Of a DNA stretch of 64,000 nt, positions 52,055-60,941 are shown piece by piece; the stretch's first letter is position 1; the number at the start of each line of letters is the position of its first letter. The notes under the pieces are model-generated. The model searched no databases and was not told the origin of the DNA. It saw only the letters and a program-made list of their open reading frames with translations. This DNA comes from Candidatus Zixiibacteriota bacterium (lineage in GTDB: Bacteria; Zixibacteria; MSB-5A5; GN15; FEB-12). The stretch is taken from positions 121,772 to 185,771 of the forward strand of contig JAVEYB010000008.1 in NCBI GenBank assembly GCA_034003725.1, read 5' to 3'. A program made the position numbers and the translations under genes.

Positions 52055-54067
52055 ATGATGAAGAGTGTTATCGCTGCGCTTATTCCAGCCCTGTTGCTCA
52101 CCTGCCTCAGTGCTTCCGCTATCAATGCGGCGTCCGATCCGTTGACGCTAATCGAGGCTGAGTATCAGGCCGGGTCTTTGTCACTCGATGAGCGGGTGCT
52201 TCTCGAGGTGGCCGCCATCCGGACACCGGACGCTCTGCCTGCCCGTTTCGCCGCCGGCGCGCTGGCCACCGCTCATGACGCTTCCCGTGGCGCCTGTCTG
52301 GTGCTGAACCGTATTGCTACTCAGGACTGGCCTTTCCTGCTTCCGTCGACACAGGAAGCGTACAAAGACGCTATGATTCGTTGGGCCACCGTGTACACGT
52401 TTGACTCACCGGGCGGCTTCTTCAAGCTGCATTACGACATCACCGGGTCTCACGCCGTGCCTTCCGCCGACGCCGACATGAGTGGAGTCCCTGATTTCGT
52501 CGAACGGATCGCGGCGTATTTTGATTCCAGCTTGGCCGAACACCGTGCCCTCGGATACCTCGATCCGCCCCCGGACAACAATCTCGGCGGCGACAATAAG
52601 TACGATATCTATTTCGAGGAAATGGGATACTACGGGTATACCGTTCGCGAAGGGGATGGGCCGCTGCCGTCGGACGACCGGTATTCTCACATCGTGATGC
52701 ACCGCGACTTCATCAACTTCCCGCCCAACGACGATCCCGAAGGCGATCAGTGGGGCGCCGCCAAAGTCACCGCCGCGCACGAGTTCCATCACGCCGTCCA
52801 GTTTGCGTACGACGCCTACGAAGGGACCTGGTTTATGGAGCTTGATGCAACCTACATGGAAGATATCGCCTTTGATCATGTGAACGACAACTACAACTAC
52901 CTGACAGACTTCTTCAACGCACCGAACAAGTCTCTGATGGAGGCGTCCGGACACGCGTACGCGAGCTTCATCTGGGGTCTGTATCTGGCCCAGGCGTTTG
53001 ATACGTCACTGATGGTCGCCGCGTGGCAGGGCGCCACTACGCAGACCGTGTTCGACGCCATGACCGATACGCTCATGGGCCGCTACGGCGTTTCGCAGGA
53101 CGACGCGTTTGGCGAGTTCGCCGTGTGGAATTTCATTACGGACACGCGCGATGACGGCCTGCACCACGAGGAAGCGGACCAGTACCCGTCCATCCTGATC
53201 GGCCGCACGCACCTCTCCTATCCGGTCAATTCCCAGTCGTCGCCCAACATTCCCAACGGCTACGGGGCATGCTACGTCCAATTCTACCCTGGACTGCTCG
53301 AAGGTCAGTTGACCGTCAACTTCAACGGTCTCGATGCCGTCCAGTGGCGGGCGTATCTCGTGCTGTCGAACGGCCCGAACGAACACACCGTACAGCCGAT
53401 CGTGGTTGATCCCGGCAAGTGGGAAGGCACCGGCGTCGTCGATTACTTCGACACGCTCTACTGCGTGACGCTGGTCGGCGTCAACGTCTCGGAATTCTCC
53501 GGATCATCGCTGTTCACTTACTCTGCCACGCTTCGCGAACCGTACGCGATCGCGACCACCGTGGTGACCGATTCCGCCGTGTATTCGGGGGCCACCCGTC
53601 CCTTCAATTACCGTGTATACAACACGTCCCCGCTGTCCGATGTGGTCGATGTGACCTGCAGCGACGATATGGGTTGGATCGTCGTGGATACCGTGCCGAA
53701 GTTTATCCTCGGAGGCGACAGCGCCGATGTGCAGTTCGACGTGGTCGTTCCGTTGGGCACGCCGTTGGGGACCCACAGTCAATTGACATTTTACGCCCAG
53801 TCAAGAAGTGACTCGCTGGTGACTGATTCGCAGCAGATAACCGCGACGACCGTCGTGCAGCGCGGCGATGTCACGTTTGACGGCCTTGTCGACTTGAGCG
53901 ATCTTATTCACCTCGTCAATTTTCTCTTCATGGGAGGACCGTCGCCCCTCCCGATACTGGAATCGGGCGACGTAAACTGCACCGAGGGGGCCGATCTTTC
54001 CGACCTCATCTATCTGGTCAACTTCCTTTTCTCGGGTGGCCCGGCTTCGCCGTGTAACCCATTTTAG
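52055..54067 (+). CDS. Secreted HExxH metalloprotease with C-terminal dockerin-type repeats
   Basis: GGAAGG (52041-52046) precedes the start, followed by a signal peptide (MMKSVIAALIPALLLTCLSA). The catalytic motif is H242-E-F-H-H246 in TAAHEFHHAVQFAYD, followed by a downstream acidic helix (WFMELDATYMEDIAFD). This matches the MXAN_6640-type putative metalloproteases. A beta-sandwich region follows. The last 70 residues are two dockerin-like repeats, DVTFDGLVDLSDLIHLVNF and DVNCTEGADLSDLIYLVNF, very like those of the M14 peptidase at 6577. Length 670 aa. The in-frame codons upstream to 51785 are treated as leader. Confidence 0.88.
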   Translation: MMKSVIAALIPALLLTCLSASAINAASDPLTLIEAEYQAGSLSLDERVLLEVAAIRTPDALPARFAAGALATAHDASRGACLVLNRIATQDWPFLLPSTQEAYKDAMIRWATVYTFDSPGGFFKLHYDITGSHAVPSADADMSGVPDFVERIAAYFDSSLAEHRALGYLDPPPDNNLGGDNKYDIYFEEMGYYGYTVREGDGPLPSDDRYSHIVMHRDFINFPPNDDPEGDQWGAAKVTAAHEFHHAVQFAYDAYEGTWFMELDATYMEDIAFDHVNDNYNYLTDFFNAPNKSLMEASGHAYASFIWGLYLAQAFDTSLMVAAWQGATTQTVFDAMTDTLMGRYGVSQDDAFGEFAVWNFITDTRDDGLHHEEADQYPSILIGRTHLSYPVNSQSSPNIPNGYGACYVQFYPGLLEGQLTVNFNGLDAVQWRAYLVLSNGPNEHTVQPIVVDPGKWEGTGVVDYFDTLYCVTLVGVNVSEFSGSSLFTYSATLREPYAIATTVVTDSAVYSGATRPFNYRVYNTSPLSDVVDVTCSDDMGWIVVDTVPKFILGGDSADVQFDVVVPLGTPLGTHSQLTFYAQSRSDSLVTDSQQITATTVVQRGDVTFDGLVDLSDLIHLVNFLFMGGPSPLPILESGDVNCTEGADLSDLIYLVNFLFSGGPASPCNPF

Positions 54068-54093
54068 GATAAGGGAAACCGATAGTTTTTTTC

Positions 54094-54123
54094 TTGACAC
54101 TCCGTAACTGACCTACCTACCAT
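54094..54123 (+). promoter_or_regulatory. Putative sigma-70 promoter of the zinc-ribbon gene
   Basis: TTGACA (54094-54099) and TACCAT (54118-54123) are spaced by 18 bp. The predicted start is about 54130. Confidence 0.5.
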
Positions 54124-54140
54124 GCAGTGGCTGGCGTAAC

Positions 54141-54173
54141 CATCGTGTCCGGCAGGGATGCCGGTGCACGATG
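54141..54173 (+). other. Leader hairpin just upstream of the zinc-ribbon gene
   Basis: CATCGTG-T-CCGGCA pairs with TGCCGG-TG-CACGATG, giving 13 bp with a small internal loop. It covers most of the roughly 60-nt leader and ends just before the SD (GAGAGGGGG). Confidence 0.6.
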
Positions 54174-54190
54174 AGAGAGGGGGACTAGTC

Positions 54191-54412
54191 ATGGAAAGCG
54201 GGTTCGAACCGCGGGTTCTGATCTGCTGCGATTGTGGTGAGGAGTTCGTCTTTACCGCCGGCGCACAGGAGTATTTCGCCGAGCGGGGCTTCTCCGAGGA
54301 TCCGAAGCGCTGTAAAGCTTGTCACACCCTGTACAAGAAAAACCAGCGCCTCCCCCAGCCGCAACCGACCGACGCAGCATATCAACAACCGGATCTGCTG
54401 AGTCCAGAGTAA
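54191..54412 (+). CDS. Small zinc-ribbon protein
   Basis: The 73-residue protein has a zinc ribbon with two Cys pairs: ICCDCGEEFVFTAGAQEYFA and KRCKACHTLYK. This is the widespread probable zinc-binding domain with the FxFTxGEQxFY pattern, often found as stand-alone small cytoplasmic proteins of unknown role. A Gln/Pro-rich tail follows. The start at 54191 is preferred over 54158 because the SD (GAGAGGGGG) lies between them. It is monocistronic with its own promoter, leader hairpin and terminator. Confidence 0.85.
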   Translation: MESGFEPRVLICCDCGEEFVFTAGAQEYFAERGFSEDPKRCKACHTLYKKNQRLPQPQPTDAAYQQPDLLSPE

Positions 54413-54421
54413 CTCACGCAC

Positions 54422-54447
54422 AAAACCCCCGGAGCCTCCGGGGGTTT
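54422..54447. terminator. Bidirectional terminator
   Basis: AAAACCCCCGGA and TCCGGGGGTTTT form a perfect stem with loop GCC. A/T tracts on both sides serve the zinc-ribbon gene and the convergent protease gene. Confidence 0.9.
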
Positions 54448-54496
54448 TGTGTGTGGGGAAGAGGGAGAAACACGAGAACCACAGCGCTAAGTTTCG

Positions 54497-56281
54497 TCAG
54501 CGCACCAGAACCATCTTTTTGACCTCGCGTTCGTTGCTCTCTACCGTAAGCCGGTAAAAGTAAATCCCCGATGCTACCGATTGCCCGTCGGTTTCGGTCC
54601 CGTCCCAGATCACCTGGTGCTCACCGGCCGTTACCGGACCGTCCAAAAGCGTCGTCACGCGCTGTCCCAGGACATTGAATACCTCCAGCGTGACATCGGC
54701 TGCCACACTGATGCTGAACGCGATCACCGTGCTTGGGTTGAACGGATTCGGGTAGTTCTGCGCCAGTACGACCGAGTTCGGAAGCGTCACAGGATCGTCG
54801 TCGCCGATATCGGAGGCCAGACCGACAACCAGATCCGCCGTAATTGCCGGTGCGCTTGTGGTATCATTGATGTTTGCTATCATGGAAGTGACGGTGTCAT
54901 TGTAGTACGAAGATGCATTAACGGTACCAGTATCACCAAACAGATACCGTTTACTGGAGCCGGGAAACGGATCACCGGCATCTGAAGCCGCGAATGTTGA
55001 ACCTGACGTATTCTCGAGTTCAAAAAGCCCGTCGGCCTGCTCCAGCGCCACGACGAAGTGGTTGCCGGACGGCTGTCCCGGATACCATTCATAGCTGTTA
55101 CTGCCGTACGAACTCGGAGCGCTCTCATGCACGTGCCAGATGAGGAGGCCCGAGGACGGCAGGCCGAAGTCGAAACCGGTACGCTGGCGATTCTCTATCA
55201 GGAAGTACTCGTCGGCGGCCGCGCCATACGGGGTCAGCTTAAGAATCGATCCGCCGCTTTCGACCGCGCCGATTGACTGGTTGATCATGTTCGTGCTGAC
55301 GGTCACCGGCGTGCTGACTCCCATTTGCACACGGCACCATGCGCTCGGATGCGCGGGCGAATTGCCCAGCGAACCGTTCCAGCTGCCGCCCGCCATCAAA
55401 CCCCACTTGCCGATGCCCTGCGAGGTGTAATCAACATCGTACAGATCCGGCAGCCCGAATCCGTGACCGAGCTCGTGGCAGTACACGCCGATCGTCATGT
55501 CGCCGGGCGACTGCCAGAACTCCGGCTGGACCGTATAGCTGCTGATAATCACGCCGTCGGCGGTCTTCAGAAACGGCAGTCCCCATTTGTGCGACCAGAT
55601 GTCGGTTGTGCCACCGGCGTACTCTGCGCCCGTGCCGCTGTGAATGACCAGCAGCACGTCGACGTACCCGTCACCGTCGTTGTCGTAGTTGGAGAAGTCA
55701 ACCGTGGGGTTCACCATGTCGACCAGGTCGTCTACCAGGCCCTGCGAATTCTGCGGATACGACCCCATGCCGTTCTGGTCATTCACGTAATAGTCGTACG
55801 TTTCCGGTGCACGCAGCCAGCCGAGATCACTGGGTTCGTTGGTGCTGACCGTGATCAGATCGATCTGGCTGTATGAAACCTCATCGTAATAGGACCGAAC
55901 GGTCGATCCGGAGGTGCTGAACAGCATGGAATCGAAGTACGACGGCGCCACGGAGGCGGTGTGGTCGGAGAAGTCGACCAAAAGCGCCAGAATATGGAAC
56001 GGCCCGGCGGAGGCATCCTGTGCGACACCGTCGGCCCGCCGATCGGCCGCCTGCTGCAGCAGAAACCGGCGCATGACGTCGTCGTCGCCCGTGCAGATAC
56101 CGCGTTCGTGCAGCGCGGCCTGATCGACCACGACCGGCGGCAGCGACACCTTTCCGGCCGCCTGCTGTTCGTACAGCCGTTCGTGCGGCGGCATGGCCGC
56201 CGCGTATTGAGGCAATATCAGTGCGGTCGCCGACAGTGCGACCAGCGCGATCCCACAGAAGTTCTTAGCGATGCGTTTCAT
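54497..56281 (-). CDS. Secreted M6-family metalloprotease with C-terminal FlgD-like sorting domain
   Basis: The 594-residue protein has a signal peptide (MKRIAKNFCGIALVALSATA) and a probable propeptide (30-90). The M6 (immune inhibitor A-like) domain has ILALLVDFSDHTAS, NYDNDGDGYVDVLLVIHSGT, and the zinc motif H269-E-L-G-H273 in VYCHELGHGFGLPDLYD, then GLMAGGSW. The last 85 residues are a sorting module: NYPNPFNPST, FNVLGQRV, SGIYFYRL, ending KKMVLVR. It is last in a three-gene operon with a PorV-like barrel and a lipoprotein, consistent with export by a type 9-like route. Confidence 0.93.
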   Translation of the reverse strand: MKRIAKNFCGIALVALSATALILPQYAAAMPPHERLYEQQAAGKVSLPPVVVDQAALHERGICTGDDDVMRRFLLQQAADRRADGVAQDASAGPFHILALLVDFSDHTASVAPSYFDSMLFSTSGSTVRSYYDEVSYSQIDLITVSTNEPSDLGWLRAPETYDYYVNDQNGMGSYPQNSQGLVDDLVDMVNPTVDFSNYDNDGDGYVDVLLVIHSGTGAEYAGGTTDIWSHKWGLPFLKTADGVIISSYTVQPEFWQSPGDMTIGVYCHELGHGFGLPDLYDVDYTSQGIGKWGLMAGGSWNGSLGNSPAHPSAWCRVQMGVSTPVTVSTNMINQSIGAVESGGSILKLTPYGAAADEYFLIENRQRTGFDFGLPSSGLLIWHVHESAPSSYGSNSYEWYPGQPSGNHFVVALEQADGLFELENTSGSTFAASDAGDPFPGSSKRYLFGDTGTVNASSYYNDTVTSMIANINDTTSAPAITADLVVGLASDIGDDDPVTLPNSVVLAQNYPNPFNPSTVIAFSISVAADVTLEVFNVLGQRVTTLLDGPVTAGEHQVIWDGTETDGQSVASGIYFYRLTVESNEREVKKMVLVR

Positions 56282-56307
56282 ATCGTGTCCTCCAGATTCT
56301 GCCTTGT

Positions 56308-57570
56308 CTAGAAGTGAAGGCCGAGCGACAGGGCCAGATTGGCGCCCTTGGCGCTGTAGCCGGAAAATCCGTTACCGGTGACAACCGCGAAGTCGAGATG
56401 GACGAGCGCCGCGTGAAGGCCAGAACCGACCGAGAACCCGGCGTTACGGTCGCCGCCGAACGCATAACCGGCACGCAGCGGCAGTACGCCGATCGGCGAC
56501 CACTCGGCGCCCAGCGCCAGGCGCGGCTCTGTCGACGAGCCCGGCTTGCGCTCCAGTCCCTGTTCCCAGTCGACCGCCCAGCGAACCGTGCCGCTTGTCT
56601 TGGCGATCCCGGCCGTCAGAACGCGGGGGAGAGTGGTCGTGAAGCTTTCGATCTCTTTGTCGTAATCTTCCGAGGTGACGAAGTCGTCGCCCATGTTGTC
56701 GACGTTCATCGTGTCGAAGCTGAAGATGTAGCCGTACTCTTTCGGGTTGGAATTCCACGTGATCGAGCCCAGCGCGTTATGCAGCGTGGCGCCGATCGTG
56801 TAATCGTTGCTGAGCTTCAGGGCGGCCCCCAGATCAAGACCGTAGCCCGATCCCCCCTCCGCGGTTTGTGCAACCAGGCGCCCTTCGCCCGTAAAGCCCG
56901 TCATGTGAGTCGCCGCCAGCCCCTCGAGCTCCGTCACCCGCTCGACGTATATTCCGCGAAGGTACTTGCCGGTAACGCCGACCGACAACTGCCGGGTGCC
57001 CTGCGAGTACAGGGCGTACCCGTAGGACAATCCCGCCGATACGTAGCTGATCGCATCGGAGTACGACCCGGTGACGTGAATCGTGTCCGCAATCGTATTG
57101 CCGTTGAGAACCAGCTCGAAGATGTCTTTGCTCAGATTGATATCGGCGGTGCCGACACCGGTCATCGTGAACGCGAAGGGTCCCGTGGCCGCGGAGAGCA
57201 CGCCCGCTTCCGCATGGACGTCGAGCTTGAGCCCTTCCGCCGGAATCCGGCTGAGGATATATTCTTTGTCGTCAGTCGTCAGAAACGCGCCGGTATAGCT
57301 GTTGTAGTCGTCCAGCGTAAAGGCGTTGTTCGTGATATGAGCGCCGACACCGACCAGTTCCAGCCCGGTCTGCCGGCGATCCGTCAGGCCGAGGTTCGCC
57401 GGGTTGAACCGCCCGGCTTCCACGCCCGACGCCAGCCCGATATACGCGCCGCCCATCGCGACCGCCCGCGCCGATGATTGACTCGCAGACACCGATCCGG
57501 CGGCTGTCACCAGCAGCGCGCCCGCCAGCAGGCAGATACCCGCCAGTCGTACAGTTGTAGTGGTCTTCAT
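56308..57570 (-). CDS. PorV/PorQ-like outer-membrane beta-barrel protein
   Basis: After a signal peptide (MKTTTTVRLAGICLLAGALL), the mature protein starts with ARAVAMGGAYIGLASGVEAG followed by RFNPANLG. This resembles PorV, PorQ and FadL-type barrels, in which an early helix plugs the pore. Many strands end in aromatic-glycine pairs, and the C-terminus is ANLALSLGLHF. Length 420 aa. In Bacteroidota PorV carries type 9 cargo to the surface attachment step. Its position between a lipoprotein and a sorting-domain protease suggests a similar role here, but this is an inference. Confidence 0.82.
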   Translation of the reverse strand: MKTTTTVRLAGICLLAGALLVTAAGSVSASQSSARAVAMGGAYIGLASGVEAGRFNPANLGLTDRRQTGLELVGVGAHITNNAFTLDDYNSYTGAFLTTDDKEYILSRIPAEGLKLDVHAEAGVLSAATGPFAFTMTGVGTADINLSKDIFELVLNGNTIADTIHVTGSYSDAISYVSAGLSYGYALYSQGTRQLSVGVTGKYLRGIYVERVTELEGLAATHMTGFTGEGRLVAQTAEGGSGYGLDLGAALKLSNDYTIGATLHNALGSITWNSNPKEYGYIFSFDTMNVDNMGDDFVTSEDYDKEIESFTTTLPRVLTAGIAKTSGTVRWAVDWEQGLERKPGSSTEPRLALGAEWSPIGVLPLRAGYAFGGDRNAGFSVGSGLHAALVHLDFAVVTGNGFSGYSAKGANLALSLGLHF

Positions 57571-57585
57571 TGCAGTTCCCCTTCC

Positions 57586-59625
57586 TCAAAACTCACCGTC
57601 GAACCGGTACTCGACCTGGAGGTAGCCTTCGACCCGCAGCCAGTCGTTTGTGGTCAGGCGCACCACCTGGCCGTCCGTCCCGTGCAGCGTGATCTGCTGC
57701 CCGACATACAGTGTGTCGTTTTTGAGCACCTGGATATCGGCCGAGTCCAGCACGATCACCTGCTCCCCGCTCGTCACGCTGTCCGAAACCAGTCCCGCGA
57801 CCACCGGCGCCGCGTTGACGCCGAGGCCGGAAATCGTCAGGCCGGGATTTGTCATCACTGTGGTGGAATCGCCGCCGAGCAGTATGTCGATATCCACGCC
57901 CAGCGGAAGGTGATTGGTAATCGTGTAGACGAAACGCGCCTCGATCACATGCTCGGTGATCAGATCAATATCATCCTGTTCGACTTCTTCCTGTTCGATA
58001 TCCGCATCGATCTGTGTCTCGCCGAGCACGAACTCCAACGGCGCGAGAATATGCACCTGCGCGTATACGAAGTCGTCGGCGTTCACCGTCGACACCGTCA
58101 CGCCGTCGCCGAACACGGCCGTGCCCGAAATATCGATCCGCCCCGGCAGCGGAGACAGAAAGTCCGCGACCGTCGAATCGACTATCATCGTGACCGTCGC
58201 CCCACCCGGCGTCCCGGCGTCGATATCGCCGGTAAACACATGCGACTTTCCGTTGTCGCCGCTCAGCAGTAGATCAACCGTCCCCGCCATGTTGACGTGA
58301 TTCTCGACTTCGAGCGTCACGATCGCGTGCTGCAGCTCGATCTGGTCAAATCCCTCCGGCACGTCGATCTCCTGCGAGGTCGGCTCGATTGTCGCGTCGG
58401 TGCCGGCGAAACGCCCCGTAATCGAGGAAAACTCCAGCCCGGTCAGCGATGCCGTTACCGTGAAATCGTCGGTCTCGTCCACCGCCACCATCACGTCTCC
58501 CGAGCCGGGAAGGCTTGCCGTGACGTCGACCGTGACCTGCTGCGGAACCGTCGAGTCGGTCGGGACCAGATCGTAGCCGGCAATGTTGACCGATACCACG
58601 TCACTGCTGTTGGGCCCCACGGGCTGCGACACCGACAGGGGCTGCCCGCCGGAAACGACATCCGGAAGGATGATATCCAGCACGGCGTCAAGCGCCGTGT
58701 TGTTGCTCACTGTCAGCAGAAGCTGCCCCGCCGCCAGTGTTGCGTGATACACCGGATCGGTCTCGCCCAAATCCACTTGCTGGTCGAACGCGCGCGTGAG
58801 CGCGGGTATTTTGGCGACGCCCGATGATACTGAGAGGTTTTCGTCGAATCGCACCGCCACCGTCAGGGCCTTGTCCGATGCGCTCAGGACCGTGCCGCCG
58901 GGCGTATGGCAGTCGGACTGTACTTCGAATTCATTTGAAATCGTCCGACTGTCGAGCACGAAACTCAGCGAATCACTGTCGCCGTCGGCAATTCCTCCGG
59001 TCAGCGACTGCGTGCCGACAACCTGTCCCATCGTTACGTCGCGAAGCGTTACGTCGACCTGGTCGAGGTCCAGTCCGAGATCGTTGTCCACGATCACCCA
59101 CAACCGCGCCGTCGCGATCGTCGCCTGCTGGTAGCTGTCCACCGGCGGCAGGTCGCTGGTTATCTGAAAACTGGTAGGGGGGACCGCTCCGGCTGCCAGG
59201 CCGATGATATCCATGTAATCGGTGCTGACCGGATCGACCACCGGCGGGTCGAGCCGTATCAGGCCCACCGGCTGAGCGATCGAGTACGACAAATCATCGG
59301 TCGTCAGGTGTTCGCCGTCCAGCCGCACGGTATCGATATCGTCGCTGAACGAATAGACGACCGTACTGTCATCACTGATTTCGATGCCTTCCTGATCGAT
59401 TTTGTCGACCAGTTCCTCCATCGGGTACGTCCGATTGATGACCGGCACCGTAAACTGCGTGTTCCATGCCGGAGCTTCGGGCTTTTTGATCGAGCACTGA
59501 ACCAGCGTCAGGAATACGACAATCACGATCAGTCCCAACCCGAACTTGCTCGCGACATTTACCAGAAACGAATCACGGAACTCCCGTGGTCCGTCTTGCT
59601 GTCTGCGTGATTTTCTTCGTGCCAT
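57586..59625 (-). CDS. Large beta-rich lipoprotein of unknown function
   Basis: A 679-residue protein. The N-terminus is a long basic segment (MARRKSRRQQDGPREFRDSF), then a helix (FGLGLIVIVVFLTLVQC) ending in a lipobox-like LVQC at about residue 44. The rest is several hundred residues of Ig-like beta-sandwich sequence with repeated motifs such as LWVIVDNDLGLDLDQVDVTL and ATVTLEVENHVN-type strands. No enzyme signature is seen. It is first in an operon with the PorV-like gene (15 bp) and the M6 protease (26 bp), and diverges from a WYL regulator. It may be a surface adhesin or an export partner. Confidence 0.75.
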   Translation of the reverse strand: MARRKSRRQQDGPREFRDSFLVNVASKFGLGLIVIVVFLTLVQCSIKKPEAPAWNTQFTVPVINRTYPMEELVDKIDQEGIEISDDSTVVYSFSDDIDTVRLDGEHLTTDDLSYSIAQPVGLIRLDPPVVDPVSTDYMDIIGLAAGAVPPTSFQITSDLPPVDSYQQATIATARLWVIVDNDLGLDLDQVDVTLRDVTMGQVVGTQSLTGGIADGDSDSLSFVLDSRTISNEFEVQSDCHTPGGTVLSASDKALTVAVRFDENLSVSSGVAKIPALTRAFDQQVDLGETDPVYHATLAAGQLLLTVSNNTALDAVLDIILPDVVSGGQPLSVSQPVGPNSSDVVSVNIAGYDLVPTDSTVPQQVTVDVTASLPGSGDVMVAVDETDDFTVTASLTGLEFSSITGRFAGTDATIEPTSQEIDVPEGFDQIELQHAIVTLEVENHVNMAGTVDLLLSGDNGKSHVFTGDIDAGTPGGATVTMIVDSTVADFLSPLPGRIDISGTAVFGDGVTVSTVNADDFVYAQVHILAPLEFVLGETQIDADIEQEEVEQDDIDLITEHVIEARFVYTITNHLPLGVDIDILLGGDSTTVMTNPGLTISGLGVNAAPVVAGLVSDSVTSGEQVIVLDSADIQVLKNDTLYVGQQITLHGTDGQVVRLTTNDWLRVEGYLQVEYRFDGEF

Positions 59626-59801
59626 GGCCTTCCCCTTGGCTTGTCTGTTCCTCTTCTTCGTTCCAGGGGGAAACGCAAGTGCGGTGCCGGGCCGAAAAAG
59701 TCGCGTAACGCCATATGCAACAGATACTTGGAGGATATATGTCGGCCTCGGCCCGACTTCTCACCTGTGGGGTAATACTCCCCGATAATGGGGGATTGCC
59801 C

Positions 59802-59838
59802 ATATTGACCGGGGCGCCGCCTGTGTCGTATATTGACC
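59802..59838 (+). promoter_or_regulatory. Promoter and repeated ATATTGACC elements upstream of the first WYL regulator
   Basis: TTGACC (59805-59810) and TATATT (59829-59834) are spaced by 18 bp; predicted start about 59841. ATATTGACC occurs twice, at 59802-59810 and 59830-59838, overlapping the -35 and -10. A GGGG-N7-CCCC repeat (59769-59783) lies upstream. The sites could be operators for one of the two regulators. Confidence 0.45.
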
Positions 59839-59855
59839 ATAAGGGAGGTCCCCAC

Positions 59856-60863
59856 ATGGGTATGACCAAATACGACCGGCTGCTGCACATCCTCAATCTG
59901 CTGCGGACTCGGCGAAACCTGAACGCAGCGCATCTCGCGGTCGAATGCGGCGTTACCGAACGATCGATTTACCGGGATATCCTGAGTCTCTCCGAAGCCA
60001 ACGTGCCGGTCTACTACGACAACGGCTACAAACTGGCGTCCGACAATTTCCTTCCGCCGCTCAACTTTGACTTCGAGGAGTACACCGCGCTCAAACTGGC
60101 GCTCGACTCTACGCCCCTTAATCAGGCGGAGCGATATCGCAAACTGCTGAAGAGGATTCGCGCGAAAGTCGAGGCCGGCCTGTCGGATCTGGTAAGGCAG
60201 AAACGGCGCACCGCCGTCACTACCACCCACGTCGATATACCGTCAACAGCCGAATCCGGCCGCGTGGAGCGATATTTCGCCGATCTTGAGCGCGCGGTCT
60301 CGGAAACGAGACAAATCGAAATAATGTATGATTCTGTTCATTCGGGATTGACGAAACGTGTCGTAGAGCCGTATTTTATAGTATTCCGAGGTCGGGCCTT
60401 TTATTTCGTGGCGTTCTGTTGCGAGCGCTCAGACTTTCGCACGTTTCGGATCGATCGCATCCGTGAATTGCGCCTGACCGACCGACACTTCCGTCGTGAT
60501 ACTGACATCGATCCGCAACGGTATTTCGAAGGAAGCTGGGAGCTCTACAGCGGCGAGCCGATCGCGGTCGAGGTGGCCCTGCGCGGAGCCGCCGCGCGTG
60601 TGGTACAACTCGCCCGTCACCATTCGAACGAGTCCATCGAAACAACAGGTCCCGACACCGTCCTCTATCGTGTGACAGTACGCGGTCTCGATGAGATAGA
60701 GCGATGGATACTCGGATTCGGCAGCGAGGCCGAGGTGCTGGCGCCGCCGGAACTGCGCTACCGGCTTGGTCGCATCGCCGGGGCGCTGGCGGCTCGCTAC
60801 CGATCGGATCACCGGCCGGCCACACCCAAAAACGCCGCCGGCCGCAACAAGCGCCTGGGGTAG
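59856..60863 (+). CDS. WYL-domain transcriptional regulator (first of a pair)
   Basis: GGAGGT precedes the ATG at 59856, so the in-frame codons back to 59715 are excluded. The 335-residue protein has an N-terminal winged helix (TKYDRLLHILNLLRTRRNLN, AVECGVTERSIYRDILSLSE), a WYL domain (VEPYFIVFRGRAFYFVAFCC, FRTFRIDRIRELRLTDRHF), and a C-terminal WCX-like extension (GEPIAVEVALRGAAARVVQL). Such proteins bind nucleotide-type or nucleic-acid ligands and regulate envelope or defence genes. It diverges from the lipoprotein/PorV/M6 operon and is followed by a second WYL gene. Confidence 0.9.
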   Translation: MGMTKYDRLLHILNLLRTRRNLNAAHLAVECGVTERSIYRDILSLSEANVPVYYDNGYKLASDNFLPPLNFDFEEYTALKLALDSTPLNQAERYRKLLKRIRAKVEAGLSDLVRQKRRTAVTTTHVDIPSTAESGRVERYFADLERAVSETRQIEIMYDSVHSGLTKRVVEPYFIVFRGRAFYFVAFCCERSDFRTFRIDRIRELRLTDRHFRRDTDIDPQRYFEGSWELYSGEPIAVEVALRGAAARVVQLARHHSNESIETTGPDTVLYRVTVRGLDEIERWILGFGSEAEVLAPPELRYRLGRIAGALAARYRSDHRPATPKNAAGRNKRLG

Positions 60864-60941
60864 GTACGCTGTAAAACAACGCGACGCGGCGATATCGGGG
60901 TTCACTCGCCGTCCGCGGCAATGTGAGCACAAGGGGGTATC

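Noticed and set aside
54197..54213. tRNA T-loop-like GGTTCGAACC
   Set aside because: It lies inside the zinc-ribbon coding region and no cloverleaf can be formed around it.
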